Part shown: in pieces, positions 1 through 5,602 of the stretch
Position numbering within the stretch: position 1 is the stretch's first letter
Layout of the letters: the number at the start of each line of letters is the position of its first letter
NCBI GenBank assembly: GCA_900552475.1
Contig: USAC01000065.1
Location: forward strand, 1-12,008
Length of the DNA stretch: 12,008 nt
Direction of reading: 5' to 3'
DNA from: an uncultured Eubacteriales bacterium
GTDB lineage: Bacteria; Bacillota; Clostridia; Oscillospirales; Oscillospiraceae
Made by a program: the position numbers and the translations under genes
Notes under the pieces: model-generated
Databases searched by the model: none
What the model was told of the DNA's origin: nothing
Seen by the model: the letters and a program-made list of their open reading frames with translations, nothing else

Positions 1-1103
1 ATCTCGGTGATCTTCGCGTCGCGCATCATGCGCTCCACGGGGTACTCACGCGTGTAGCCATAGCCGCCGAACAGCTGCACCGCGCGACGGGTGACGTCGG
101 AGGCGGACTCAGCTGCGAACAGCTTCGCCATGGCGGCATCCATGGAGTAAGGCTCATGGTTCTGCTTCTTCATAGCCGCGGAATAGACCAGGAACTGCGC
201 AGCCTGCATGCGGGTGTGCATGTCGGCCAGCTGGAACTGGGTATTCTGGAACTGAGACAGACGCTTATGGAACTGGACACGCTCCTGCGTGTACTTGATG
301 GCCTCCTCAACAGCGCCCTCGCCAAGGCCAAGCGCCTGGGCGGCGATGCCGATACGGCCGCCGTCGAGCGTCTTCATGGCGATCTTGAAGCCGGCACCCT
401 TCTTGCCGAGCATACGGTCCTTGGGGATCACGCAGTCCTCGAAAATCAGGTCGCAGGTGGAACTGCCGCGGATACCCATCTTCTTCTCGTGCTTGCCCTG
501 AGAGAAGCCGGGGTCGGTATCCTCGACGATGAAAGCGGAAATCTCCTTCATCGGGCGGCCGCGCTTGTCCGTGGTCTTGCCGGTGACGGCGATGATCACG
601 AAGGTGTTGGCGACGTTGCCGTTGGTGATGAAGCACTTGGAGCCGTTGAGGATGTAGTTCTCGCCGGACTCATCCAGAACAGCGGTGGTCTGCTGGCCCT
701 GCGCGTCGGTACCGGCGCCGGGCTCGGTCAGGCCGAAGGCACCGATCTTCTTGCCGGAGCACAGGTCGGGCAGGTACTTTTTCTTCTGCTCCTCCGTACC
801 GTTTTCAAAGATAGGAGCGCAACAGAGGGAGGTATGAGCGGACACAATAACAGCGGTCGTACCGCAGACCTTGGCTAGCTCCTCAACGCACATGGCATAG
901 GACAGAACGTCGCCGCCGGCGCCGCCGTATTCCTTCGGGAAGTAAATGCCCATCATGCCCAACTTGGCCATCTTCTCAACCGTCTCCATGGGGAAACGCT
1001 CTTCCTCGTCGATTTCGGCAGCCAGAGGCTTTACTTCCGTCTCCGCAAATTCGCGGTACATCTTGCGAACGAGCAGCTGTTCCTTAGTCAGATGGAAATC
1101 CAT
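1..1103 (-). CDS. bcd: Butyryl-CoA dehydrogenase-type acyl-CoA dehydrogenase (3' end outside window)
   Basis: FAD-dependent cytoplasmic enzyme that interconverts crotonyl-CoA and butyryl-CoA, the last reductive step before butyrate release. In anaerobes this enzyme usually works with EtfAB to bifurcate electrons to ferredoxin. Translating the minus strand gives 367 complete residues starting MDFHLTKEQL. Visible hallmarks are the acyl-CoA dehydrogenase signature GLTEPGAGTD (about 124-133), GSKCFITNG (154-162), TLDGGRIGIAAQALG (245-259) and the second signature around FGGYGYTREYPVERMMRDAK (345-364). The reading frame runs off the left edge just after ITE, so the catalytic glutamate expected in the following YEGT-type motif cannot be checked. 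A ribosome site AAAGGAG lies 10 bases before the ATG. It is third in the crt-hbd-bcd run, 25 bases after hbd. Short-chain specificity is inferred from context and overall resemblance to Megasphaera-type Bcd; other short-chain acyl-CoA dehydrogenases are possible. Confidence 0.9.
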   Translation of the reverse strand, partial: MDFHLTKEQLLVRKMYREFAETEVKPLAAEIDEEERFPMETVEKMAKLGMMGIYFPKEYGGAGGDVLSYAMCVEELAKVCGTTAVIVSAHTSLCCAPIFENGTEEQKKKYLPDLCSGKKIGAFGLTEPGAGTDAQGQQTTAVLDESGENYILNGSKCFITNGNVANTFVIIAVTGKTTDKRGRPMKEISAFIVEDTDPGFSQGKHEKKMGIRGSSTCDLIFEDCVIPKDRMLGKKGAGFKIAMKTLDGGRIGIAAQALGLGEGAVEEAIKYTQERVQFHKRLSQFQNTQFQLADMHTRMQAAQFLVYSAAMKKQNHEPYSMDAAMAKLFAAESASDVTRRAVQLFGGYGYTREYPVERMMRDAKITE

Positions 1104-1128
1104 ACTCTCTTTTCTCCTTTATAGAATT

Positions 1129-1965
1129 TTACTTTTTGTAGTTGAAGAAGCCTTCGCCGGACTTAATGCCCAATTTGCCCGCACGAACCATCTTCCGGAT
1201 CAGCACGTTTGCGCGATACTTGCTATCGTGCGTCTCGTTGAACAGCACATCCATAATGTTCAGGACCACGTCCCAGCCGATCAGGTCGCCCAGATGCAGG
1301 GGGCCCATCGGATGGTTGCAGCCGAGCTGCATAGCAATATCGATATCTTCCGCAGAGGCAACGCCTTCCTGCAGAACGCAAACGCCTTCGTTGCAGTAGG
1401 GGATCAGGATCTTGTTGACCACAAAGCCGGGGGCCTCATTGACCACCACGGGGGTCTTGCCGATCTCCACAGACAGGTTCTTGATGTACTCCACCAGCTC
1501 GGCGGGGGTATTGCCGCCGGCGATGACCTCGACCAGCTTCATCGCGGGCACGGGGTTGAAGAAGTGCATACCGATCAGGTTGTGCTTCAGGCCCTGCGCC
1601 ATCTCGGTGATAGAAAGGGAGGAGGTGTTGGTGGCAAAGATCGTCTCGTCCTTGCACATCGCGTCCAGCTTCGCCAGCAGCTCCTTCTTGACGGCCATGT
1701 TCTCGGCGACGCACTCGATGACCAGATCGGCATCGGCGGCGGCCTCAACCTCCTCGACGAGGATACGGCTCATGATATCGTCAGCCGCTTCCTGCGCCAT
1801 CTTGCCGCGGGCGACCTTCTTGTTCAGAGAGGCGGCCAGCTTATCCTTATGGCGCTGGGCGCTCGCGACGCTGGAAGCATACATCAGCGCGGTGTGGCCC
1901 TTGGCCGCGAAAACCTGAGCGATACCGCTGCCCATCGTACCGGCACCAAAAATAGCAACTTTCAT
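1129..1965 (-). CDS. hbd: 3-hydroxybutyryl-CoA dehydrogenase
   Basis: Catalyses reversible NAD(P)H-dependent reduction of acetoacetyl-CoA to 3-hydroxybutyryl-CoA in the cytoplasm, the step before crotonase in butyrate formation. The 278 residues match the usual length of about 280. The N-terminal Rossmann fold opens with GAGTMGSG (residues 7-14). By alignment with known HBD/SCHAD enzymes the catalytic residues are Ser115 (NTSS), His134 (GMHFFNPVPAMKLVEV), Glu146 and Asn184 (APGFVVNKIL). The C-terminal dimerisation domain ends with the typical GIKSGEGFFNY (266-276). The start is supported by AGGAGG eight bases upstream. The gene lies 68 bases downstream of crt and 25 bases upstream of the bcd-type gene, so one transcript is likely. 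Nothing is truncated or missing. Cofactor preference (NADH or NADPH) cannot be told from sequence by eye. Confidence 0.95.
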   Translation of the reverse strand: MKVAIFGAGTMGSGIAQVFAAKGHTALMYASSVASAQRHKDKLAASLNKKVARGKMAQEAADDIMSRILVEEVEAAADADLVIECVAENMAVKKELLAKLDAMCKDETIFATNTSSLSITEMAQGLKHNLIGMHFFNPVPAMKLVEVIAGGNTPAELVEYIKNLSVEIGKTPVVVNEAPGFVVNKILIPYCNEGVCVLQEGVASAEDIDIAMQLGCNHPMGPLHLGDLIGWDVVLNIMDVLFNETHDSKYRANVLIRKMVRAGKLGIKSGEGFFNYKK

Positions 1966-2009
1966 GATAAGTTCCTCCTAATTTAAAATATTGTATAAAC
2001 TCTCTTTTT

Positions 2010-2036
2010 TAATTATCAGGCAGGGCCTGTTAATTA
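2010..2036 (-). other. Intercistronic stem-loop at the crt stop codon
   Basis: An inverted repeat with arms TAATTA-T-CAGGC and GCCTG-T-TAATTA (plus-strand reading) and a 3-base loop forms an 11-pair stem with one internal mismatch. The crt stop codon lies in the outer part of the stem. In the minus-strand mRNA the stem is followed by A-rich sequence, not a U-run, so it is not a standard terminator of the operon. A role in mRNA processing, stability or partial attenuation is inference. Confidence 0.55.
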
Positions 2037-2813
2037 CTTGTTCTGATAGGGCTCGTGCTTGCGCTTTTCAAGGAAGGCGCCCATGCCCTCCTTCTGGTCC
2101 GCCGTCTCGAAGCAGCTACCGAACAGCTTCTCCTCGATGACGATGGCGTCGTCCATCTTTGCCTCAAGGCCCTCGTTGATGGCCTTTTTGCAGGCGCGGA
2201 CGGCGATGGGGGCGTTCTTGGCGATGGTGGAAGCCATCTTCTCCGCGGCGGGCATCAGCTCCTCGGCGGGATAGACGGCGTTCACCAGGCCGATACGGAG
2301 CGCCTCGTCGGCCTTGATATTCTTGGCGGTGTAGATCAGCTGCTTGGCCATGCCGGGGCCGACCAGACGCGCCAGACGCTGCGTGCCGCCGAAGCCCGGC
2401 GTGATGCCGAGACCCGTCTCGGGCTGGCCGAAGACGGCGGTGTCCGCGCAGATACGGATATCACAGCTCATGCTCAGCTCACAGCCGCCGCCCAGCGCGA
2501 AGCCGTTGACCGCGGCGATCGTGGGGATCGGCAGCTTCTCGAGCCTGCGGAAAACGTCGTTGCCGAGCTTGCCGAAGGCCTCGCCTTCGGCCTTGGTCAG
2601 CGTACTCATCTCACCGATGTCGGCGCCGGCCACAAAGGCCTTCTCCCCGCTGCCGGTGATGACCAGCGCACGGATCTCCTCGTCGGCCATGATCTGTCCG
2701 ATCATCTCATCGAGATCGGCGACAACCGCAGAGTTCAGCGCGTTAAGCGCCTTGGGGCGGTTGATGGTCGCGACGGCGATGTTGCCCTTTTTCTCCAACA
2801 GAACATTCGTCAT
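2034..2813 (-). CDS. crt: Crotonase (3-hydroxybutyryl-CoA dehydratase / enoyl-CoA hydratase)
   Basis: Interconverts 3-hydroxybutyryl-CoA and crotonyl-CoA by syn addition or removal of water; it acts in the cytoplasm between Hbd and Bcd. The 259-residue protein, typical for the family, starts MTNVLLEKKG. It shows the FVAGADIGEM segment (60-69), the oxyanion-hole and acid/base motif GFALGGGCELSMSCD (104-118) with Glu112, and the second catalytic Glu132 in FGQPETGLGITPGFGGTQRLA. Having both glutamates argues for a true hydratase rather than another crotonase-fold enzyme. The frame is open 27 codons further upstream, but the ATG at 2813 has AAGGAGG seven bases before it and begins exactly where homologues begin, so it was chosen. 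It is the first gene of the crt-hbd-bcd run and is preceded by a strong promoter. Confidence 0.95.
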   Translation of the reverse strand: MTNVLLEKKGNIAVATINRPKALNALNSAVVADLDEMIGQIMADEEIRALVITGSGEKAFVAGADIGEMSTLTKAEGEAFGKLGNDVFRRLEKLPIPTIAAVNGFALGGGCELSMSCDIRICADTAVFGQPETGLGITPGFGGTQRLARLVGPGMAKQLIYTAKNIKADEALRIGLVNAVYPAEELMPAAEKMASTIAKNAPIAVRACKKAINEGLEAKMDDAIVIEEKLFGSCFETADQKEGMGAFLEKRKHEPYQNK

Positions 2814-2876
2814 GCTTGTTCCTCCTTGTATGCTTTGCGGCGGCCGCGGTATGCGGCACTGCACGCGCATATTTAC

Positions 2877-2890
2877 CGGGAATTTTCCCG
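2877..2890. promoter_or_regulatory. Palindrome in the crt leader, possible operator
   Basis: The 14-base sequence CGGGAATTTTCCCG is a perfect 6+2+6 inverted repeat. It lies roughly 30-40 bases downstream of the predicted crt start point, a position suited to a roadblock operator or a small leader hairpin. It does not match the Rex consensus TTGTTAANNNNTTAACAA. No regulator can be named. Confidence 0.35.
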
Positions 2891-2924
2891 ACATTGGGGC
2901 TTATTTCCCGTCCATATAATCCGC

Positions 2925-2953
2925 ATTATAGTATATCGTCAGAAATTTATCAA
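2925..2953 (-). promoter_or_regulatory. Sigma-A-type promoter of the crt-hbd-bcd operon
   Basis: On the minus strand a -35 box TTGATA (2948-2953) is separated by exactly 17 bases from a perfect -10 box TATAAT (2925-2930). Transcription should start near 2918, giving a leader of about 105 bases before the crt ATG. This is the best sigma-A match in the divergent 2814-3165 region. Confidence 0.8.
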
Positions 2954-3071
2954 GCCCCGTAAGAAATGTTTTTCACTTTTCAGAATAATTCACAAAGAAC
3001 TCTTTCGATCTTTGGTTATTTCTCAAACTTGCCCACTGGAAGTCTCCACTTTTCCCATTTTACGCGCAAAA

Positions 3072-3095
3072 GCGGAAGTTTCCGTTTACAAACGG
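3072..3095. promoter_or_regulatory. Overlapping palindromes at the trmB -35 box
   Basis: CCGTTTACAAACGG (3082-3095) is a perfect 6+2+6 palindrome containing the TTTACA -35 box of the trmB promoter. It overlaps a second palindrome, CGGAAGTTTCCG (3073-3084). A near copy of the latter's core, GGAAGTCTCC, lies 36 bases upstream at 3038-3047. The placement suggests operator sites for an unidentified regulator; chance is not excluded. Confidence 0.35.
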
Positions 3096-3114
3096 CGGGG
3101 GACTGTGGTATAAA
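3085..3114 (+). promoter_or_regulatory. Promoter of the trmB-phosphoesterase unit
   Basis: A -35-like TTTACA (3085-3090) and a -10 TATAAA (3109-3114) are 18 bases apart. The -10 is preceded by TGG, making an extended -10 (TGnTATAAA). Transcription should start near 3121, giving a leader of about 45 bases with the AGGAGG site at its end. It is arranged divergently from the crt promoter, about 155 bases away. Confidence 0.6.
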
Positions 3115-3165
3115 TGAGAGAGAAACCGGTGCGGCACGGGCCGCATTTTCAGGAGGAAGACAATC

Positions 3166-3840
3166 ATGCGGATGCGCAAGAAGAAAAATCTCGTCCCGCG
3201 GATGGAGGCGTGCGACGCCTGCTGGATCCGCCGCCCGGAGGAGCACCGCGGCCGCTGGCGCGAGCTGATGCCCGGCGCGCGGGAGCTGCGGGTGGAGCTC
3301 GGCTGCGGCAAGGGGCGCTTTACGGCGGAGACGGCGAAGGCCGAGCCGGACGTGCTGCTCATCGCGGTGGAGAAGGTGCCGGACGCGATGGTCGTGGCGA
3401 TGGAGCGCGTGCGGGACGCGGGGCTGACCAACGTGTTTTTCATCGACGCCGACGCGGCGCTCCTGCCGGAGCTGTTCGCCCCCGGCGAGGTGGACCGGAT
3501 CTACATCAACTTCTGCGACCCGTGGCCGCGGAGCAACCAGAAAAAGCGCCGCCTGACACACGGAAACTTCCTGCGCCAGTACCGCAGGGTGCTGCGCCCG
3601 GCGGGACAGATCCACTTCAAGACCGACAACGACAAGCTCTTCGCGTGGTCGGTCGAGGAGATTCCGCAGTTCGGCTTTTCCCTCTCGGAGGTCACGACGG
3701 ATCTGCACGCGGACGGGCCTGTCGGCGTGATGACGGACTATGAGGCGAAGTTCTTCGCCGAGGGCAAGAACATCAACCGCTGCGTCGCGACGATGGAGGA
3801 CTGGACGGAGCCCGCGCCGGAAGCGGACGGCGCGGAGTGA
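3166..3840 (+). CDS. trmB: tRNA (guanine-N7-)-methyltransferase TrmB
   Basis: Uses S-adenosylmethionine to methylate N7 of guanosine 46 in the variable loop of tRNAs. The 224-residue protein is a Rossmann-like methyltransferase. The SAM loop is ELGCGKG (44-50), with an acidic ribose-binding glutamate at 69 (AVEK). The family-specific motif NFCDPWPR is at 115-122, followed by KKRRLTH (126-132), FKTDN (151-155) and the C-terminal TDYEAKF (190-196), which together identify TrmB rather than a generic methyltransferase. The first ATG (3166) was chosen because AGGAGG lies nine bases upstream; a second in-frame ATG two codons later is less well placed. The basic N-terminus (MRMRKKKN) fits RNA contact. 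The next gene begins 20 bases after its stop, so the two are probably co-transcribed, though no functional link is known to me. Confidence 0.95.
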   Translation: MRMRKKKNLVPRMEACDACWIRRPEEHRGRWRELMPGARELRVELGCGKGRFTAETAKAEPDVLLIAVEKVPDAMVVAMERVRDAGLTNVFFIDADAALLPELFAPGEVDRIYINFCDPWPRSNQKKRRLTHGNFLRQYRRVLRPAGQIHFKTDNDKLFAWSVEEIPQFGFSLSEVTTDLHADGPVGVMTDYEAKFFAEGKNINRCVATMEDWTEPAPEADGAE

Positions 3841-3860
3841 TCCGGAAGGAGGATGCACAT

Positions 3861-4406
3861 ATGAAGCTGATGATTGCATCGGACGTACACGGCTCGGCCC
3901 ACTTCGGGCGGCTGCTGCTGGACGCGCTCGACCGCGAGCAGGCCGACCGCCTGCTGCTTCTGGGCGACCTGCTCTATCACGGGCCGCGCAACGACCTGCC
4001 GCAGGGGTACGACCCCAAGGCGCTCACGGCCATGCTCAACGACGCACGCGGGCGGCTTCTGTGCGTGCGCGGCAACTGCGACGCGGAGGTTGACCAGATG
4101 GTGCTGCAGTTTCCCATCCTCGCGGACTACTGCGTCCTCCCCTGCGGCGAGCGGCTGATCTACGCCACGCACGGACATGTCTATAACCTGCAGCAACTCC
4201 CGCCGCTGCAGCCGGGGGATATTCTGCTGCATGGGCACACGCATGTCCCGGCGTGGACGCCGTTCGGCGACGGGAACCTCTATCTCAACCCCGGCTCCGT
4301 CTCCCTCCCGAAGGAGGGCAGTCACCATGGATATATGACGCTCGAGGGCGGCGTATGCCTGTGGAAAACGCTGGAGGGTGAGGAGTATCACCGTCTCGCG
4401 CTATAA
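3861..4406 (+). CDS. YfcE/MJ0936-like metallophosphoesterase
   Basis: Small calcineurin-like phosphodiesterase of 181 residues, the usual size for the family. All metal-binding blocks are present: SDVHGS with Asp8 and His10, GDLLYHGPRN with Asp36, GNCD with Asn72, THGH with His104, and GHTHVP with His126 and His128, followed by NPGSVSLP (143-150), the standard C-terminal motif. Family members hydrolyse model phosphodiesters with Mn-type dinuclear centres, but the physiological substrate is generally unsettled, so no specific role is claimed. An upstream GTG (3837) in frame would overlap the trmB stop. The ATG at 3861 is preferred because AAGGAGG sits eight bases before it and the conserved beta strand starts there. 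It is second in a unit with trmB. A structured repeat begins four bases after its stop. Confidence 0.9.
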   Translation: MKLMIASDVHGSAHFGRLLLDALDREQADRLLLLGDLLYHGPRNDLPQGYDPKALTAMLNDARGRLLCVRGNCDAEVDQMVLQFPILADYCVLPCGERLIYATHGHVYNLQQLPPLQPGDILLHGHTHVPAWTPFGDGNLYLNPGSVSLPKEGSHHGYMTLEGGVCLWKTLEGEEYHRLAL

Positions 4407-4409
4407 TCC

Positions 4410-4600
4410 TTCATCAGTTTGCCCATTTGGCAAACTGATGAGAGAGTTTCGCTGCGCTCCGCGCCTTGCCCCGCCGCAAGCGGCGGGGCTGCGACACTCC
4501 GCTTGCGCGCAGGGTGTTTTTTGCGACGTACACGCCGCCGCAAAAAACGGATTTCAATTGATTCGCAGCTTGCGAGCCGTGAACTCTGTGAGACTTTTTT
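4410..4600 (+). repeat. Structured dispersed repeat, copy 1 (full length)
   Basis: About 190 bases that reappear at 11708-11896 in the same orientation and, in shortened inverted form, at 5414-5498. In order it contains: a terminal hairpin with a 12-pair perfect core (CATCAGTTTGCC, 4412-4423, with 4429-4440); a conserved block around CGCTGCGCTCC (4450-4460); a hairpin CCCCGCCGC/GCGGCGGGG (4469-4488); a stem ACACTC/GGGTGT (4494-4517); a stem TTTTTTGCG/CGCAAAAAA (4517-4547); a stem near TTCGCAGCT/AGCCGTGAA (4562-4583); and a shared end, GAACTCTGTGAGACTTTTT. It lies between the phosphoesterase stop and the unit's terminator. Short open frames through it look like by-products of its GC-rich hairpins. 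It has no transposase and is of unknown family. Confidence 0.85.
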
Positions 4601-4601
4601 A

Positions 4602-4642
4602 AACAGGCCGCCGGGGCTTCGTCTCCGGCGGTCTGTTTTGTT
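4602..4642 (+). terminator. Intrinsic terminator of the trmB-phosphoesterase unit
   Basis: A 15-pair stem (4602-4616 with 4623-4637, two G-U pairs) closes a CTTCGT loop and is followed by TTTTGTT (about 4636-4642). It is the only convincing terminator between the phosphoesterase and hsp20, so transcripts from trmB would include repeat copy 1 in their 3' end. Confidence 0.85.
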
Positions 4643-4670
4643 CGGAAGGGCTGGCGGCAGATATTGCATA

Positions 4671-4703
4671 TTTTGTGAACAAAGTTTGCTTTTTTTGTGA
4701 ACA
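4671..4703 (+). repeat. Direct repeat TTTTGTGAACA abutting CIRCE
   Basis: The 11-base word TTTTGTGAACA occurs at 4671-4681 and again at 4693-4703. The start-to-start distance is 22 bases, close to two helical turns, and the second copy touches the CIRCE left arm. It could be a binding site for a second regulator of hsp20. The regulator is unknown, and the word does not match the CtsR heptad. Confidence 0.45.
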
Positions 4704-4730
4704 TTAGCACTCTCCTCTTGACAGTGCTAA
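4704..4730. promoter_or_regulatory. CIRCE operator (HrcA binding site)
   Basis: TTAGCACTC (4704-4712), a 9-base spacer and CAGTGCTAA (4722-4730) match the CIRCE consensus TTAGCACTC-N9-GAGTGCTAA with a single mismatch. HrcA binds this element and represses heat-shock promoters. The mismatched base, C4722, is also the fifth base of the TTGACA -35 box, so the promoter box and operator arm share it. HrcA itself is not encoded in the window. Confidence 0.92.
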
Positions 4731-4745
4731 AAAGTGTGCTATGAT
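4718..4745 (+). promoter_or_regulatory. hsp20 promoter embedded in CIRCE
   Basis: A perfect -35 TTGACA (4718-4723) lies inside the CIRCE spacer and right arm. After 16 bases comes -10 TATGAT (4740-4745), extended by an upstream TG at 4737-4738. The predicted start is near 4752, giving a leader of about 130 bases. Overlap of operator and -35 implies repression by steric exclusion of RNA polymerase. Confidence 0.85.
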
Positions 4746-4749
4746 GAAA

Positions 4750-4826
4750 GCGAACTTGAGAGAGGGATCAAAAAGAGTTCCTCCGGGAGTCCAAAGAAAA
4801 CAATACATGTAGCAACAGAAGTTCGC
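4750..4826 (+). promoter_or_regulatory. hsp20 leader with long-range 8-base pairing
   Basis: GCGAACTT (4750-4757), at or very near the predicted 5' end of the transcript, is exactly complementary to AAGTTCGC (4819-4826). This could close a domain of about 77 bases in the leader. A second small stem, CGGGG/CCCCG, lies downstream around 4834-4855. The ribosome site GGAGG (4870-4874) is not obviously sequestered, so an RNA thermometer is not supported. A stability role is only a guess. Confidence 0.4.
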
Positions 4827-4882
4827 CGACACGGGGCGCAATTCCCCCGGCTGCGCGATCAGTTTGAATGGAGGTATGACTT

Positions 4883-5323
4883 ATGTTGCCCAGCATTTTT
4901 GGTGAGAACCTGTTTGATGATTTCTTCGGTGATCCGTTCGGCATGATGATGCCGCAGGGACGCGATCCCCTGTACGGCAAGCACGCAAAGAACCTGATGA
5001 AGACCGACGTCCGCGAGATGGATGGCTCGTATGAGCTGGACGTCGACCTGCCGGGCTTCAAGAAGGACGAGGTGCATGTCGATCTGAAGAACGGCTACCT
5101 GACCATCAGCGCCGAGAAGGGGCTGGATAAGGACGAGTCCGACAAGAAGGGCAAGTACATCCGTCAGGAGCGCTACGCCGGTGCCTGCAGCCGCAGCTTC
5201 TATGTGGGCGAGGATGTGGAGCCGTCGGAGATCTCCGGCAAGTTTGAAGACGGCATCCTGAAGCTGTCGATCCCCAAGGCCGAGAAGAAGCTGCCCAAGA
5301 GCTCCTCGATCACGATCGAGTGA
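4883..5323 (+). CDS. Small heat-shock protein, Hsp20/alpha-crystallin family
   Basis: ATP-independent holdase chaperone that binds unfolding proteins in the cytoplasm during stress. The 146-residue protein has a short N-terminal arm (MLPSIFGENLFDDFFGDPFG) rich in phenylalanine and glycine. The alpha-crystallin domain (about 38-133) contains VDLPGFKKDEVHV and the hallmark FEDGILKLSIPK (121-132). The C-terminal tail carries an I-x-I motif (Ile143, Ile145) used for oligomer assembly. GGAGG lies eight bases before the ATG. The gene is monocistronic by layout, with its own CIRCE-controlled promoter upstream and a very stable hairpin downstream. Direct HrcA/CIRCE control of hsp20 fits the heat-shock role, though CIRCE is better known in front of groESL and dnaK operons. 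No truncation or unusual residue is seen. Confidence 0.95.
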   Translation: MLPSIFGENLFDDFFGDPFGMMMPQGRDPLYGKHAKNLMKTDVREMDGSYELDVDLPGFKKDEVHVDLKNGYLTISAEKGLDKDESDKKGKYIRQERYAGACSRSFYVGEDVEPSEISGKFEDGILKLSIPKAEKKLPKSSSITIE

Positions 5324-5370
5324 TCGCTCCCGCCGCTTCCGCGGCCGCCGAAAAGTGAATGAATCCTGCC

Positions 5371-5406
5371 CGACGGGCCCCCGATTGTATAATCGGGGGC
5401 CCGTTG
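5371..5406 (+). terminator. Very stable hairpin after hsp20, lacking a U-tract
   Basis: A perfect 14-pair stem (5373-5386 with 5391-5404) around the loop GTAT extends to 16 pairs with one G-U and one C-G pair. It is 47 bases after the hsp20 stop. The expected T-run is missing (the sequence continues TGAACTGTC), so it may protect the mRNA 3' end or pause polymerase rather than terminate on its own. Confidence 0.55.
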
Positions 5407-5413
5407 AACTGTC

Positions 5414-5498
5414 AAAAAGTCTCACAGAGTTCGCGGCGGCGCAGGCGGCGGGACAACGCGCGAAGTCTGCTTGTCAAAAAAGCTTTGCTTTTTGACAA
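5414..5498 (-). repeat. Structured dispersed repeat, copy 3 (inverted, internally deleted)
   Basis: Read on the minus strand, its end at 5414-5436 matches 23 consecutive bases of copy 2, finishing CTCTGTGAGACTTTTT. Its other end is a strong hairpin, TTGTCAAAAA (5471-5480) with TTTTTGACAA (5489-5498). Between them the minus strand reads CGCGCGTTGTCCCGCCGC, which matches 16 of 18 bases of copy 1 (CGCGCCTTGCCCCGCCGC). The roughly 100-base middle section with the other hairpins is absent. It lies just after the hsp20 downstream hairpin. Confidence 0.7.
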
Positions 5499-5504
5499 AC
5501 GAAA

Positions 5505-5540
5505 GGTTCCGATCCATACGATCGGGGCCGCTTATTCTTT
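5505..5540 (+). terminator. Possible terminator downstream of hsp20
   Basis: GGTTCCGATC (5505-5514) pairs with GATCGGGGCC (5520-5529) through ten pairs, two of them G-U, around the loop CATAC. It is followed by GCTTATTCTTT, moderately U-rich. It could be the actual stop for hsp20 transcripts that pass the upstream hairpin. The tail is not a clean U-run, so confidence is limited. Confidence 0.4.
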
Positions 5541-5602
5541 GTGCAAAAGGTATAAGGAATTGGTATGATTCGTTTGGAACATCCCGATACAGCGATGCGA
5601 AA

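Noticed and set aside
2814..2894. Longer start for crt
   Set aside because: The extra 27 codons have no homology-like features and would bypass the well-placed AAGGAGG site.
946..3113. Plus-strand frames of about 350 codons opposite hbd and crt
   Set aside because: Both are antisense shadows of well-identified genes, have compositions rich in His, Gly, Asp and Leu without motifs, and lack ribosome sites.
3837..3860. GTG start for the phosphoesterase overlapping the trmB stop
   Set aside because: The ATG at 3861 has a strong ribosome site at correct distance, and the conserved fold begins there.
3016..4391. Minus-strand frames opposite trmB and the phosphoesterase
   Set aside because: They are rich in Arg, Ala and Val, have no recognisable domain, and lie wholly antisense to genes with complete active-site motifs.
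4378..4710. Short arginine-rich peptides encoded across repeat copy 1 and similarly across copy 2
   Set aside because: The frames are not conserved between the two copies, while hairpin pairing is; the peptides are best explained as by-products of the repeat.
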